A stretch of 64,000 nucleotides of DNA from JAHHUH01 sp045123075 (lineage in GTDB: Bacteria; Bacillota; Negativicutes; Acidaminococcales; Acidaminococcaceae), in contig JBGVIJ010000009.1 in NCBI GenBank assembly GCA_045123075.1, positions 1 through 64,000 on the forward strand. The letters run 5' to 3'. Position 1 is the first letter of the stretch. Each line of letters opens with the position of its first letter. The translations under genes and the position numbers were made by a program. This document shows, piece after piece, positions 33,647-42,248 of the stretch. Under the pieces are notes generated by a model that did not search any database, had not been told where the DNA came from, and saw only the letters and a list, made by a program, of their open reading frames with translations.

Positions 33647-36600
33647 TTATTCTTTGCCGGCAAGTTTTTTGTAATTTGCCAGGCGTTCTTTTGCATCAGA
33701 TTCGGTTTTTTCAAACAGAGCTTCTGCAGTTTCGGGGAACATTTTCAAGAGGGAGGAGTAACGTACTTCGCCCATGAGGAATTCGCGGAAGTCAGCGGAA
33801 GGTTCTTTGGAATCCAGAATGAAGGGATTTTCACCTTTAGCTTTCAAATCCGGGTTGTAGCGGTAGGTTGCCCAGTAACCAGCTTCAACAGCACGTTTTT
33901 CTTCCAATTGAGTGCAGCCCATACCAAGTTTCAAACCGTGGTTAATGCAAGGAGCGTAAGCGATAATCAAGGACGGACCTTCATAAGCTTCTGCTTCTGC
34001 GATTGCTTTCAAGGTTTGTGCTTTGTCTGCGCCCATAGCGATTTGTGCTACATAAACATAACCATAGCTCATAGCCATCATGCCCAAGTCTTTTTTCTTG
34101 GTCTTTTTGCCGCTTGCTGCGAATTTAGCAATTGCTGCAGTCGGAGTGGATTTAGAGGATTGACCGCCGGTGTTGGAGTAAACTTCGGTATCGAATACCA
34201 TTACGTTTACGTTTTCGCCGGAAGCAAGTACGTGGTCGAGACCGCCGTAACCGATATCATAAGCCCAACCGTCGCCACCGAAGATCCAATGGCTACGTTT
34301 TACGAAGAATTGTTTTTCTGCGTAGAGAGCTGCGCATTTATCGCATTGTTCTTTATATTTTTCCAAAACTGCAACGAGAGCGTCTGCACGTTCACGAGTG
34401 CCTGCGCTTACGTCCATGTTTTCCAGCCAAGCTTCGAGAGCTTCTTTCAAATCAGCAGGAATTTCTGCAGCAAGGATTTCTTTAACCATTTCAGCAACGC
34501 GTTCACGAGATTGTTTTACGCCCAAGAACATACCCAAACCGTATTCAGCGTTGTCTTCGAAGAGGGAGTTTGCCCAGCTAGGACCATGACCTTGGCAGTT
34601 TTTGGTGTAAGGCATGGAAGGAGCACTTGCACCCCAAATAGAGGAGCAACCGGTAGCGTTAGCAAGCATCATTCTGTCGCCAACAAGTTGAGTTACCAGT
34701 TTAGCATACGGAGTTTCGCCGCAGCCTGCGCATGCGCCGGAGAATTCTAGCAAGGGTTGTTCAAATTGAATACCTTTAATGGTATTTTTGTTCATGGGGT
34801 TAGCTTTGGGAGCAACTTCTTTCATTGCATAGTTCCAGTTAGCAGTTTTTTCCATTTGGCTTGCCAACGGTTTCATTTCCAGAGCTTTGCCTTTAGGTGC
34901 AGGGCAGATTTGTGCACAGTTACCGCAACCGGTGCAATCCAGCGGGGAAATAGTGATAGCAAATTTCAAACCTTTGGCGCCGATAGCGTCTTTGGACGGC
35001 AAGGTTGCCGGAGCGTTAGCAGCTTCTTCTTCAGTCATGAGCACAGGACGGATAGCTGCGTGCGGACAAACAAATGCGCATTGGTTACATTGGATACAAG
35101 TATCAATTTGCCATTCCGGAACGTTGATAGCAATACCGCGTTTTTCATAAGCACTGGTGCCGCAGGGGAAAGTACCGTCAGCATATTTGTCGAATGCGCT
35201 TACGGGCAGTTTGTCGCCTTCCAAACGGTTCATGGGAACGAGTACATTGTCAACGAAGTCGTTACCGGTTTCGTTAGCAAGTTTGCTATCTTCAGCATTT
35301 GCCCAAGCAGCAGGAACTTCAATAGCAACAATAGCGTTGATGCCTTGGTCGATAGCAGCGTTGTTCATATCAACGATGTTTTGACCTTTTTTGCCGTAGG
35401 AATGTTCAACAGCTTCTTTCAAATGTTTAACTGCGGTTTCCAGAGGAATAACGTCAGCCAGTTTGAAGAATGCAGATTGCATAATCATATTGATGCGACC
35501 GCCAAGACCGATTTCTTGAGCGATTTTAACTGCATCAATGATGTAGAATTTAATATCGTTTTCTGCGATGTAACGTTTCAATTGGCCAGGGAGGTTAGCG
35601 TCCAATTCTTCTGCAGTCCAGGTGCAGTTGAGGAGGAAGGTACCGCCTTTTTTCAGACCAGCGAGAACATCGTAGTTGTAAACGTAGGATTGGTTGTGAA
35701 CTGCAACAAAGTCAGCTGCGTTAATCAGGTAAGGAGCCATGATGGGCACGGTACCGAAACGCAAGTGGGAAACAGTTACGCCACCAGATTTTTTAGAGTC
35801 ATAAGAGAAGTAGCCTTGAGCGTACATATCGGTGTAGTCGCCGATAATTTTGATTGCGCTCTTGTTAGCGCCAACGGTACCGTCACTGCCGAGACCCCAG
35901 AATTTGCAAGCTTTGGTGCCTTCTTTGGTAACGTCAATAGCTTCGCCAACAGGCAAGGAAGTATTGGTAACATCGTCAATGATGCTAACGGTAAAGTTGT
36001 TTTTAGGTTCAGCAGAAGCCAAGTTATCAAATACTGCAACAACGTCAGCAGGAACAAGGTCTTTAGAGCCTAAACCATAACGACCGCCGATAATCATCGG
36101 ATTTCTGTCGCTTGCATAGAAAGCAGCACGAACGTCAAGGTACAAGGGTTCGCCAAATGCACCGGGTTCTTTAGTGCGGTCGAGAACTGCAATGCGTTTT
36201 ACGCTTGCAGGGATAGCGCCCATGAAATGTTTGATGCTGAACGGACGATAGAGATGAACAACGAGTACGCCAACTTTTTTTCCTTCTGCATTAAGTTTTT
36301 CAACAACGGTACGAACAGTGTCTGAACCACTACCCATTACAATGATGATGTCTTCTGCATCTTCAGCACCGTAGTAGTTGAACAGGTGATATTCGCGACC
36401 GGTCATTTTGGAGATTTCACCCATGTATTCTTCTACGATTTCAGGAAGAGCATCGTAGTAGCTGTTTACTGCTTCACGAGTTTGGAAGTAGATGTCCGGG
36501 TTTTGAGCAGTACCGCGGATAACAGGGTTATCAGGATTTAAACCACGTTGACGGAATGCAGCAACTGCGTCTTTATCAAGCAGTTTTTCCAGGTCAGCAT

Positions 36601-37159
36601 ATTCCATAACTTCGATTTTTTGAATTTCGTGAGAGGTGCGGAAACCGTCAAAGAAGTTCAGGAAGGGAACGCGACCTTTAATTGCGGAAAGGTGAGCAAC
36701 TGCGGAAAGGTCCATAACTTCTTGAACACTGCCCTCAGCCAAAAGTGCAAAGCCAGTTTGACGAGCAGCCATAACGTCTTGGTGGTCACCAAAGATGGAC
36801 AGGGAGCTGGTTGCCAAAGCACGTGCAGAAACGTGGAAAACTGCAGGCAACAATTCGCCAGCCATTTTATACATATTGGGAATCATCAAAAGCAAGCCTT
36901 GGGATGCGGTGTAAGTAGTGGTCAAGGCACCGGATTGCAAGGAGCCGTGAACAGCACCTGCAGCGCCAGCTTCAGATTGCATTTCTAAAAGTTTTACGGA
37001 TTGGCCGAAGATATTTTTCTTACCTTGAGCAGACCATTCGTCAACAACTTCCGCCATGGGAGAAGACGGAGTAATGGGATAAATTGCAGCAACGTCGGTA
37101 AATGCGTAAGAGATATACGCAGCAGCAGTGTTGCCGTCCATAGTTTTCATTTTTACCAT
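33647..37159 (-). CDS. nifJ: pyruvate:ferredoxin (flavodoxin) oxidoreductase
   Basis: 1170 residues, the usual one-chain homodimeric form. It converts pyruvate, CoA and oxidised ferredoxin to acetyl-CoA and CO2. Domains in order: pyrimidine-binding domain (N-terminus AYAFTDVAAIYPITPSSPMAE), gamma/CoA-type region, a ferredoxin domain with two 4Fe-4S motifs (CIQCNQCAFVC and CTGCGNCAQIC), the further cysteines of the third cluster (CAGCGETPY), and the thiamine-diphosphate domain with GDGWAYDIGYGGLDHV and NTGGQSSKSTPTAA. The start at 37159 follows GAGGG. A strong promoter with a palindrome just upstream of the -35 suggests regulation. Very likely highly expressed. Confidence 0.96.
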   Translation of the reverse strand: MVKMKTMDGNTAAAYISYAFTDVAAIYPITPSSPMAEVVDEWSAQGKKNIFGQSVKLLEMQSEAGAAGAVHGSLQSGALTTTYTASQGLLLMIPNMYKMAGELLPAVFHVSARALATSSLSIFGDHQDVMAARQTGFALLAEGSVQEVMDLSAVAHLSAIKGRVPFLNFFDGFRTSHEIQKIEVMEYADLEKLLDKDAVAAFRQRGLNPDNPVIRGTAQNPDIYFQTREAVNSYYDALPEIVEEYMGEISKMTGREYHLFNYYGAEDAEDIIIVMGSGSDTVRTVVEKLNAEGKKVGVLVVHLYRPFSIKHFMGAIPASVKRIAVLDRTKEPGAFGEPLYLDVRAAFYASDRNPMIIGGRYGLGSKDLVPADVVAVFDNLASAEPKNNFTVSIIDDVTNTSLPVGEAIDVTKEGTKACKFWGLGSDGTVGANKSAIKIIGDYTDMYAQGYFSYDSKKSGGVTVSHLRFGTVPIMAPYLINAADFVAVHNQSYVYNYDVLAGLKKGGTFLLNCTWTAEELDANLPGQLKRYIAENDIKFYIIDAVKIAQEIGLGGRINMIMQSAFFKLADVIPLETAVKHLKEAVEHSYGKKGQNIVDMNNAAIDQGINAIVAIEVPAAWANAEDSKLANETGNDFVDNVLVPMNRLEGDKLPVSAFDKYADGTFPCGTSAYEKRGIAINVPEWQIDTCIQCNQCAFVCPHAAIRPVLMTEEEAANAPATLPSKDAIGAKGLKFAITISPLDCTGCGNCAQICPAPKGKALEMKPLASQMEKTANWNYAMKEVAPKANPMNKNTIKGIQFEQPLLEFSGACAGCGETPYAKLVTQLVGDRMMLANATGCSSIWGASAPSMPYTKNCQGHGPSWANSLFEDNAEYGLGMFLGVKQSRERVAEMVKEILAAEIPADLKEALEAWLENMDVSAGTRERADALVAVLEKYKEQCDKCAALYAEKQFFVKRSHWIFGGDGWAYDIGYGGLDHVLASGENVNVMVFDTEVYSNTGGQSSKSTPTAAIAKFAASGKKTKKKDLGMMAMSYGYVYVAQIAMGADKAQTLKAIAEAEAYEGPSLIIAYAPCINHGLKLGMGCTQLEEKRAVEAGYWATYRYNPDLKAKGENPFILDSKEPSADFREFLMGEVRYSSLLKMFPETAEALFEKTESDAKERLANYKKLAGKE

Positions 37160-37232
37160 GTTATTACCCTCTTTCGTTTAAATTCTTTTTATAAAAATAA
37201 TAGAGCTTTAGTCTCTTTTATTCCTAACTTAT

Positions 37233-37277
37233 ATTTTACAATATTAGTAGTGCTTTGTAAAACGATATACCGGTATA
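37233..37277 (-). promoter_or_regulatory. PFOR promoter with upstream palindrome
   Basis: Minus strand: TTTACA (37261-37256), 17 bases, TAAAAT (37238-37233). The perfect palindrome TATACCGGTATA (37266-37277) ends five bases before the -35, centred about 45 bases upstream of the expected start, as for an activator or repressor site. Confidence 0.65.
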
Positions 37278-37317
37278 CATAAAGATTTTACTTTTGAAGG
37301 ATTGGTATCAAAAATAA

Positions 37318-37345
37318 AAAGCACCTGCATAGGCAGGTGCTTTAT
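37318..37345 (-). terminator. terminator of the usp pair
   Basis: AAAGCACCTGC (37318-37328), ATAG, GCAGGTGCTTT (37333-37343). Confidence 0.9.
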
Positions 37346-37347
37346 GG

Positions 37348-37764
37348 TTATTTAACTACGATTACGGGAACATCAGCTTGTTCTACAATTACTTGGCTAA
37401 CGCTGTTTTTGAACAATCCTTCCAACATACCAAAGCCACGGCTGCCAAGAACGATTGCATCACAATCTTCAGCCTTTTCAGCTCGCAGGATAAGTTCAGG
37501 AATTTTACCTCCACATTCCAACAAATAGGAGCAACTAATACCTTGTCCATTCATCACGGAACGTGCAGCATCTAAAACTTCGTTGCCGATTTGTGCCGTC
37601 ATGCAGTCCCCATCAGCAAACAAAACGGGCACAGGTGCATTTTTAGGCGCAACGGTCATGATTACCAAAGTGCCGCCACTCATTTTTACCAAGGAGCTAG
37701 CATATTCCAAGGCACGCCAGGAATAATCGCTACCGTCAATTGCCACAAGTACTCGCTTTAACAT
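37348..37764 (-). CDS. universal stress protein (UspA family), second of pair
   Basis: 138 residues, one Usp domain. N-terminal VLVAIDGSDYSWRALEYA and C-terminal VLGSRGFGMLEGLFKNSVSQ. The ATP-binding consensus Gx2Gx9G(S/T) is altered: Asn replaces the last Gly, so nucleotide binding may be weaker than in its neighbour. It starts 4 bases after the stop of the other usp gene, so the two are co-transcribed. Usp proteins accumulate under stress; the exact task is unknown. The neighbouring PFOR is a separate unit with its own promoter. Confidence 0.9.
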   Translation of the reverse strand: MLKRVLVAIDGSDYSWRALEYASSLVKMSGGTLVIMTVAPKNAPVPVLFADGDCMTAQIGNEVLDAARSVMNGQGISCSYLLECGGKIPELILRAEKAEDCDAIVLGSRGFGMLEGLFKNSVSQVIVEQADVPVIVVK

Positions 37765-37768
37765 AGGC

Positions 37769-38206
37769 TTATTTTACGATAAGAACAGGAACACCCGCGT
37801 ATTGAGCAACTTTGGAGCTTACGCTACCCAAGAAGAATTCTGCAATACCGGACAAGCCACGGCTACCAAGAACGATTGCATCACATTCTTCTTTTTTGGT
37901 GAATGCGATGATGCGTTCAGAAGGATGGCCAACTTCAATGGAGTAAACCACTTTATGGGGATAGCCAGCCATTTTTTCTTGAGCCATTTCTAAAACTTTG
38001 TCGCCAATTTTTTCTAATTCACTATTACCTTGTTTAACTGTGCTGTGATCCAGGGGAACAGCAAGCAAAGCTGCGTTATTATAAGGTTGGATTACATTTA
38101 CTACTTGAATTTCGCTTTCAAATTTTTCGCCAATAGCAACTGCATGTTCTAATGCACGCCAGCTACCTTCACTGCCATCTACCGGTACAAGAATTTTTTT
38201 AAACAT
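37769..38206 (-). CDS. universal stress protein (UspA family), first of pair
   Basis: 145 residues, one Usp domain. N-terminal ILVPVDGSEGSWRALEHA with the conserved Asp, and an intact ATP-binding motif GSRGLSGIAEFFLGS (Gx2Gx9GS). It is about as long as E. coli UspA. A GGAGG-type ribosome site precedes the ATG at 38206. It forms a two-gene unit with the shorter, altered paralogue downstream; Usp proteins can form homo- or heterodimers, so a mixed dimer is possible (inference). Confidence 0.92.
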   Translation of the reverse strand: MFKKILVPVDGSEGSWRALEHAVAIGEKFESEIQVVNVIQPYNNAALLAVPLDHSTVKQGNSELEKIGDKVLEMAQEKMAGYPHKVVYSIEVGHPSERIIAFTKKEECDAIVLGSRGLSGIAEFFLGSVSSKVAQYAGVPVLIVK

Positions 38207-38310
38207 ATCAGAACACCTCCGTGTATTTATTTTAAAAATTGAAGTTAGTGAGAAAGTCTACCTAATTCTACGGTATATATTCTTTGAGGATAGCCAAAAA
38301 TCCTGCAAGA

Positions 38311-38700
38311 TTATTTGCCGCCGCGTTTTTTTCTTGCTTCGTGGATACGTTGAGATTTTTTGCTGAATTTTTTAGGTTCAAGATCCATATTTTGGGCTGC
38401 TGCCATTTGACTAGGAGTTTGTTCGTTCAAGATGGGTTCGCCTTTGATGAAGTAGTAGTAAAGAAGAATACCGCCAATTACCAAAAGGGGCAAGCTGCCA
38501 ACCCAATATTTGTATTCGCCGGAAGCAATGCAGATGAAATCATAAAAAATTACGCAAGCAGGAATACAGATGATTTGAGTCCAACGGCTTAATGTACTTT
38601 CTTTACCCATGCAACGAATAACTAGAGCGTATGCTAAAAATGCAACAGCAAAAGAAATTACGGACATAAAAATCAAGAAAAGGAAAAATTCAAAGTTCAT
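38311..38700 (-). CDS. small membrane protein of unknown function
   Basis: 129 residues. About three membrane segments (EFFLFLIFMSVISFAVAFLAYAL, WTQIICIPACVIFYDFICIA, WVGSLPLLVIGGILLYYYFI) and a cytoplasmic tail of ~45 residues ending in a very basic stretch (KKFSKKSQRIHEARKKRGGK). I do not recognise the family. The lysine/arginine tail could bind nucleic acid, ribosomes or acidic lipid. GGAGG precedes the ATG. It sits between the usp pair and a DUF190 gene, with a terminator on the DUF190 side, so it is a single-gene unit. Confidence 0.72.
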   Translation of the reverse strand: MNFEFFLFLIFMSVISFAVAFLAYALVIRCMGKESTLSRWTQIICIPACVIFYDFICIASGEYKYWVGSLPLLVIGGILLYYYFIKGEPILNEQTPSQMAAAQNMDLEPKKFSKKSQRIHEARKKRGGK

Positions 38701-38825
38701 TTAAAAATACAGCCTCCTTAATATTCGTCAAGCAAGATTAGTTCTTGAAACTTGCTTGTCTATGAGCATAAACTATTTCAATAATATCATTTTACAGGCA
38801 AATGAGCAAGTGCAAGGGCAGATAA

Positions 38826-38856
38826 AAACCGCAGCCATACAAGCTGCGGTTTGAAA
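38826..38856 (-). terminator. terminator of the DUF190 gene
   Basis: AAACCGCAGC (38826-38835), loop, GCTGCGGTTT (38843-38852); TTTTTATC continues on the minus strand. Confidence 0.85.
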
Positions 38857-38858
38857 AA

Positions 38859-39254
38859 TTAATCTTCGTATTGTTGAGCCATTAAAGCTTCTTTTTCGGC
38901 TTCTCTTTTGCGAATGTAATCAGTTACCAGACATTCACTTTCTTCCAAGAGAACTAGGCCATGAGTAACGTTTTTTTCCAAGAAGGGGAGAATCTTTTCT
39001 AAATTCTCACGAGAATCAGCAATTTCAATAATAATAGGATAGTTAGCATTGCCACTAACAAAATAATTTATTGCTCTGCCAATACCACGCAGTTTAGTTG
39101 CATAACCTTCGATACCTTTTACTACGGTACCGCCTGCTAATTTTAAGCGACGAGCTTCTTCAATGATGGCTTTGTATAAAGGTTGGTCGTTTAACATAAC
39201 GTCTTCACCAGTATAAACTTTCAAGAAAGTAATTTTTTTGAACTCTAATGCCAT
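38859..39254 (-). CDS. DUF190-family protein
   Basis: 131 residues. The sequence KVYTGEDVMLNDQPLYKAIIEEARRLKLAGGTVVKGIEGYA follows the DUF190 family, small cytosolic proteins with a PII-like fold, probably trimeric. They often lie next to crcB fluoride exporter genes, but no crcB is seen here. The start at 39254 is set by AGGAGT; the upstream in-frame ATG has no site. Function unknown; a nucleotide- or ion-sensing role is the usual guess from the fold. Confidence 0.82.
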   Translation of the reverse strand: MALEFKKITFLKVYTGEDVMLNDQPLYKAIIEEARRLKLAGGTVVKGIEGYATKLRGIGRAINYFVSGNANYPIIIEIADSRENLEKILPFLEKNVTHGLVLLEESECLVTDYIRKREAEKEALMAQQYED

Positions 39255-39364
39255 ATAAGTCACTCCTATCTGTGTGAAAACCATAAATCACACTCATATT
39301 ATAGCATTCTTTCGCATTAGATGTAAGTGAATTTTTAATGGTAGGTTTATTAAAAGTTTTAGGT

Positions 39365-40174
39365 CTATTTTGGAAGCACGTTGTTCATACTACCGCTTCT
39401 AAAGCCTTCAAGGTCAATAGTTACGTAGGTAAAACCTGCTGCTTGAACTGCGCTGATGATTTGCTCGCGTAATTTGGTAGCAGCAAGTTCAATTTCAGAT
39501 TGTGCAACTTCAATGCGAGCTAAATTATTATGGCAACGCACACGAACGTCGTGTAAGCCTAAAGCTTTCAACGCATCTTCTGCCTTTTCTATGGAAGTTA
39601 GCTTCTCTAAGGTTACCGTTTCGCCATAAGCGATGCGACTGGCAAGACAAGCGTAAGCCGGCTTTTTCGCAATGGAAAGCTTGTAAGCTTCTGCGAGAGC
39701 ACGTACGTCTGCTTTGGTAAAGCCACATTCTAAAAGGGGACTGACAACATTTAATTCTTTGGTCGCCTGCATACCGGGGCGATAGTCTCCTAAATCATCA
39801 AGATTAGCTCCGTCCAAAAGGCAAGCACAGCCCAAGCTTTTAGCTTTTTCTTGCATTGTTGAAAAAAGAAACTTTTTACAATGGTAACAGCGTTTGCCCT
39901 CGTTAAGAAAGAACTCCGGTAGCTCCAAAGGGTTAAGGTGCAGAAAGTTTACTTCAAAATTAAGCTCATACATCAAACGAATGATATCTTCTTTTTCAAA
40001 GGCAGGTATTAGCGGCGTAACACAAGTAATAACTTTTACGTCTATCCCGGCTTTTTGACAAGCTGCCAATAAAAGCACGGAATCAACTCCTCCGCTAAAG
40101 GCGAGGGCAGGAGCAGGTAAAGCTTGTAAAAATTTTATTAAGTTCTTTTCTTTTTGAGCAAGGGAATTTTTCAT
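39365..40174 (-). CDS. larE: LarE-type ATP-dependent sulfur transferase
   Basis: 269 residues. The PP-loop SGGVDS (27-32) binds ATP. Cys176 in AYACLASRIAYG is at the same position as the sacrificial cysteine of L. plantarum LarE. Two further cysteines (RCYHCK, C96 and C99) could, with Cys176, hold an iron-sulfur cluster, as described for some LarE relatives. LarE adds sulfur to the nickel-pincer cofactor of lactate racemase. No larA, larB or larC is in the window, so the gene is an orphan here. No clear terminator follows. Confidence 0.88.
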   Translation of the reverse strand: MKNSLAQKEKNLIKFLQALPAPALAFSGGVDSVLLLAACQKAGIDVKVITCVTPLIPAFEKEDIIRLMYELNFEVNFLHLNPLELPEFFLNEGKRCYHCKKFLFSTMQEKAKSLGCACLLDGANLDDLGDYRPGMQATKELNVVSPLLECGFTKADVRALAEAYKLSIAKKPAYACLASRIAYGETVTLEKLTSIEKAEDALKALGLHDVRVRCHNNLARIEVAQSEIELAATKLREQIISAVQAAGFTYVTIDLEGFRSGSMNNVLPK

Positions 40175-40305
40175 ATAAACTCCTTTGGGAAAATATTTCT
40201 ATCTTTCCTTAAATTATAACCCATTTGCACTTGCCATAAAACAATTTTTGAATTATTATGGTATTTGTTGAATTTTACTGGGATAAAGGAAGAGGTAAAT
40301 ATATT

Positions 40306-40698
40306 ATGGCTAATTTACAAGCAGGTCTTAACGGTACTGCGACTACTGTTGTTACAGATAAAAATACTGCACAAACTATGCGTAGCGGTTCTTTGCCCGT
40401 GTTCGCTACTCCGGCAATGTGCGCTTTGATGGAAGAAGCAGCTTGTGCTGCTCTCGTAGGTTGTCTTGACCCCGGGATGGGTAGTGTTGGTGTAAGCTTG
40501 ACTATTTCTCATGACGCACCTTCCGCATTGGGTGCAACCATCACTGCTAATGCACAACTTACCAGTGTTGAAGGTCGTAAGCTTACCTTCGCAGTTGTAG
40601 CGAAAGATGACCACGGTGTTATCGGCAAAGGTAGCCATGAACGTTTCATCATTGATAACGAAAAATTTATGAGCAAGCTTGCTGAACTGAATAAATAA
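40306..40698 (+). CDS. FlK-like hot-dog thioesterase
   Basis: 130 residues, single hot-dog domain. The stretch SGSLPVFATPAMCALMEEAA and H in LTISHDAP match fluoroacetyl-CoA thioesterase-like proteins. T35, E43 and H69 have the same spacings (8 and 26) as the FlK catalytic residues T42, E50 and H76. In ordinary bacteria such proteins are thought to clear small acyl-CoAs; the physiological substrate here is unknown. The ATG at 40306 follows AGAGG by 10 bases. It converges on the glnQ-type operon with a shared terminator built round parS. Confidence 0.82.
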   Translation: MANLQAGLNGTATTVVTDKNTAQTMRSGSLPVFATPAMCALMEEAACAALVGCLDPGMGSVGVSLTISHDAPSALGATITANAQLTSVEGRKLTFAVVAKDDHGVIGKGSHERFIIDNEKFMSKLAELNK

Positions 40699-40703
40699 TG
40701 AAG

Positions 40704-40743
40704 AAAGCGTAAATGTTTCACGTGAAACATTTACGCTTTTTGT
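40704..40743. terminator. bidirectional terminator whose stem is a parS palindrome
   Basis: A perfect 36-base palindrome (40704-40739): AAAGCGTAA then the parS core, then TTACGCTTT, followed by TTTGTTTTT. It lies between convergent genes. The centre of the stem is the parS site itself. Confidence 0.8.
40714..40729. other. parS site 4
   Basis: TGTTTCACGTGAAACA, exactly centred in the 36-base terminator palindrome. Confidence 0.92.
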
Positions 40744-40751
40744 TTTTGTGC

Positions 40752-41510
40752 TTATTTTTTGATTACGTTTAAGAACGCTTTTAAACGTTCATTGGTGGGA
40801 TTGTCAAAAATTTCTTCCGGAGTACCGCAAGCTTGTACGTAACCATCTGCCATAAAGAGAACTTTAGTTGCAACTTCACGAGCAAAAGCCATTTCGTGGG
40901 TAACTACAACCATGGTCATTTTTTCTTCTGCAAGTTCGCGCATAGTACGCAGTACTTCGCCAGTAAGTTCCGGGTCAAGTGCGGAAGTAGGTTCGTCAAA
41001 GAGCATGATCGCAGGTTTCATAGCAAGAGCACGAGCGATTGCTACACGTTGTTGTTGGCCACCACTAAGTTTGCGGGGATAAACGTCGCGTTTTTCAGAT
41101 AGACCTACTTTTTCCAAAAGAGCTTCTGCTTCTTTGATAACTTCCTCTTTATTGCGTTTTTGTACTTGCACAGGAGCTTCAATCAAATTTTCCAGAACGG
41201 TCATATGGGGGAACAGGTTAAATTGTTGGAACACCATACCCATTTTACAAACGATACGTCTGGTATCTTCGGGGGAAGCGTATTCTGCACCAGTAGCAGT
41301 TTCTTTCGCCAAAGTTTCACCGTCGATGATGATGGTGCCTTTTTCAATAGTTTCCAATTTATTCAAGCAACGGAGCAAAGTACTTTTACCGCCACCGGAA
41401 GGACCGATTACGGCAACTACTTCGCCTTCGTTTACTTCAAGGTCAATACCTTTGAGAACTTCTAAGTTTTGGAACTTTTTATAAATGTTGCGTGCTTCAA
41501 TCTTTTTCAT
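40752..41510 (-). CDS. polar amino-acid ABC transporter ATPase (GlnQ type)
   Basis: 252 residues. Walker A GPSGGGKST, signature LSGGQQQRVAIARAL, Walker B IMLFDEPTSALD and switch His VTHEMAFAREVA: a complete ABC ATPase of the GlnQ/HisP group. It is the last gene of a binding protein-permease-ATPase operon on the minus strand, 11 bases after the permease. The transported amino acid is not defined by the sequence. The operon ends at the parS-containing terminator. Confidence 0.93.
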   Translation of the reverse strand: MKKIEARNIYKKFQNLEVLKGIDLEVNEGEVVAVIGPSGGGKSTLLRCLNKLETIEKGTIIIDGETLAKETATGAEYASPEDTRRIVCKMGMVFQQFNLFPHMTVLENLIEAPVQVQKRNKEEVIKEAEALLEKVGLSEKRDVYPRKLSGGQQQRVAIARALAMKPAIMLFDEPTSALDPELTGEVLRTMRELAEEKMTMVVVTHEMAFAREVATKVLFMADGYVQACGTPEEIFDNPTNERLKAFLNVIKK

Positions 41511-41521
41511 AACAGTTCTCC

Positions 41522-42166
41522 TTATTGGTCATATCTGGAGAAGTGTTTTTCCAGATTTTCAAACAGCACAGTCAAAACCAAGGTAGCCAAGAGATAGAAC
41601 ACACCTGCCACGAGGAACGGGGTGATATCGAAGTCTCTTTGTACCAAGTTACGGGTGGTACGCATCAAGTCATTCATTGCCAGTACGTAAACCAAGGAAG
41701 TATCTTTAACCAAGGTAATGGTTTCGTTACTTACAGGGGGAAGAACGATACGGAATACTTGGGGAAGAACGATGCGGCGCATGGTTTGAGTGTAGCTCAT
41801 ACCCAAAGTGTGGGCAGCTTCGTATTGTCCTTTAGGAATAGCTTGAATACCTGCGCGGAAAATTTCGCAGAAGTAAGCAGCGTAGTTCAAAACGAAAGCA
41901 ATCATTGCTGCGGTGAAGTCATCAAAGCGGATGCCTATGGAGGGCAGTGCAAAGTAGAAGAACAACAATTGCAGCATCAAGGGAGTGCCACGCATTACCC
42001 ATACATAAAAAGCAATGAAGTGTTTAACTAAACTCAGGTTGGAAACTCTACCAAAAGCGAGAATCAAACCCAAAGGAATACTCAAGATGATGGTAAAGAG
42101 AAATACTTGGGCTGTTACTTGGCAACCCGCTAACATTTGGGGAATAATACTGATAATATAATCCAT
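41522..42166 (-). CDS. polar amino-acid ABC transporter permease (HisM/GlnP type)
   Basis: 214 residues, about five membrane segments. The MRGTPLMLQLLFFYFALP segment and the coupling loop YEAAHTLGMSYTQTMRRIVLPQVFRIVLPP are hallmarks of the His/Glu/Gln permease family. A homodimer would form the channel. It sits between the binding protein gene, from which it is separated by a terminator-like hairpin, and the ATPase gene. Confidence 0.92.
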   Translation of the reverse strand: MDYIISIIPQMLAGCQVTAQVFLFTIILSIPLGLILAFGRVSNLSLVKHFIAFYVWVMRGTPLMLQLLFFYFALPSIGIRFDDFTAAMIAFVLNYAAYFCEIFRAGIQAIPKGQYEAAHTLGMSYTQTMRRIVLPQVFRIVLPPVSNETITLVKDTSLVYVLAMNDLMRTTRNLVQRDFDITPFLVAGVFYLLATLVLTVLFENLEKHFSRYDQ

Positions 42167-42203
42167 AATAATCTCCGTTCACAGAACAGTTAAATAAACA
42201 GGC

Positions 42204-42236
42204 AAAAGGGGCGAAGATTCTTCGTCCCTTTTGGTT
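42204..42236 (-). terminator. hairpin between binding protein and permease genes
   Basis: AAAAGGGGCGAA (42204-42215) pairs with TTCGTCCCTTTT (42221-42232, one G-U). As in the ferric-type operon it probably lowers permease expression relative to the binding protein. Confidence 0.75.
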
Positions 42237-42248
42237 AAAATCTGTATC

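Noticed and set aside
34757..36073. 438-residue open frame opposite the PFOR gene
   Set aside because: It lies entirely within the antisense of a conserved enzyme and is rich in Phe, Ser and Cys, as such mirrors are. It has no family features.
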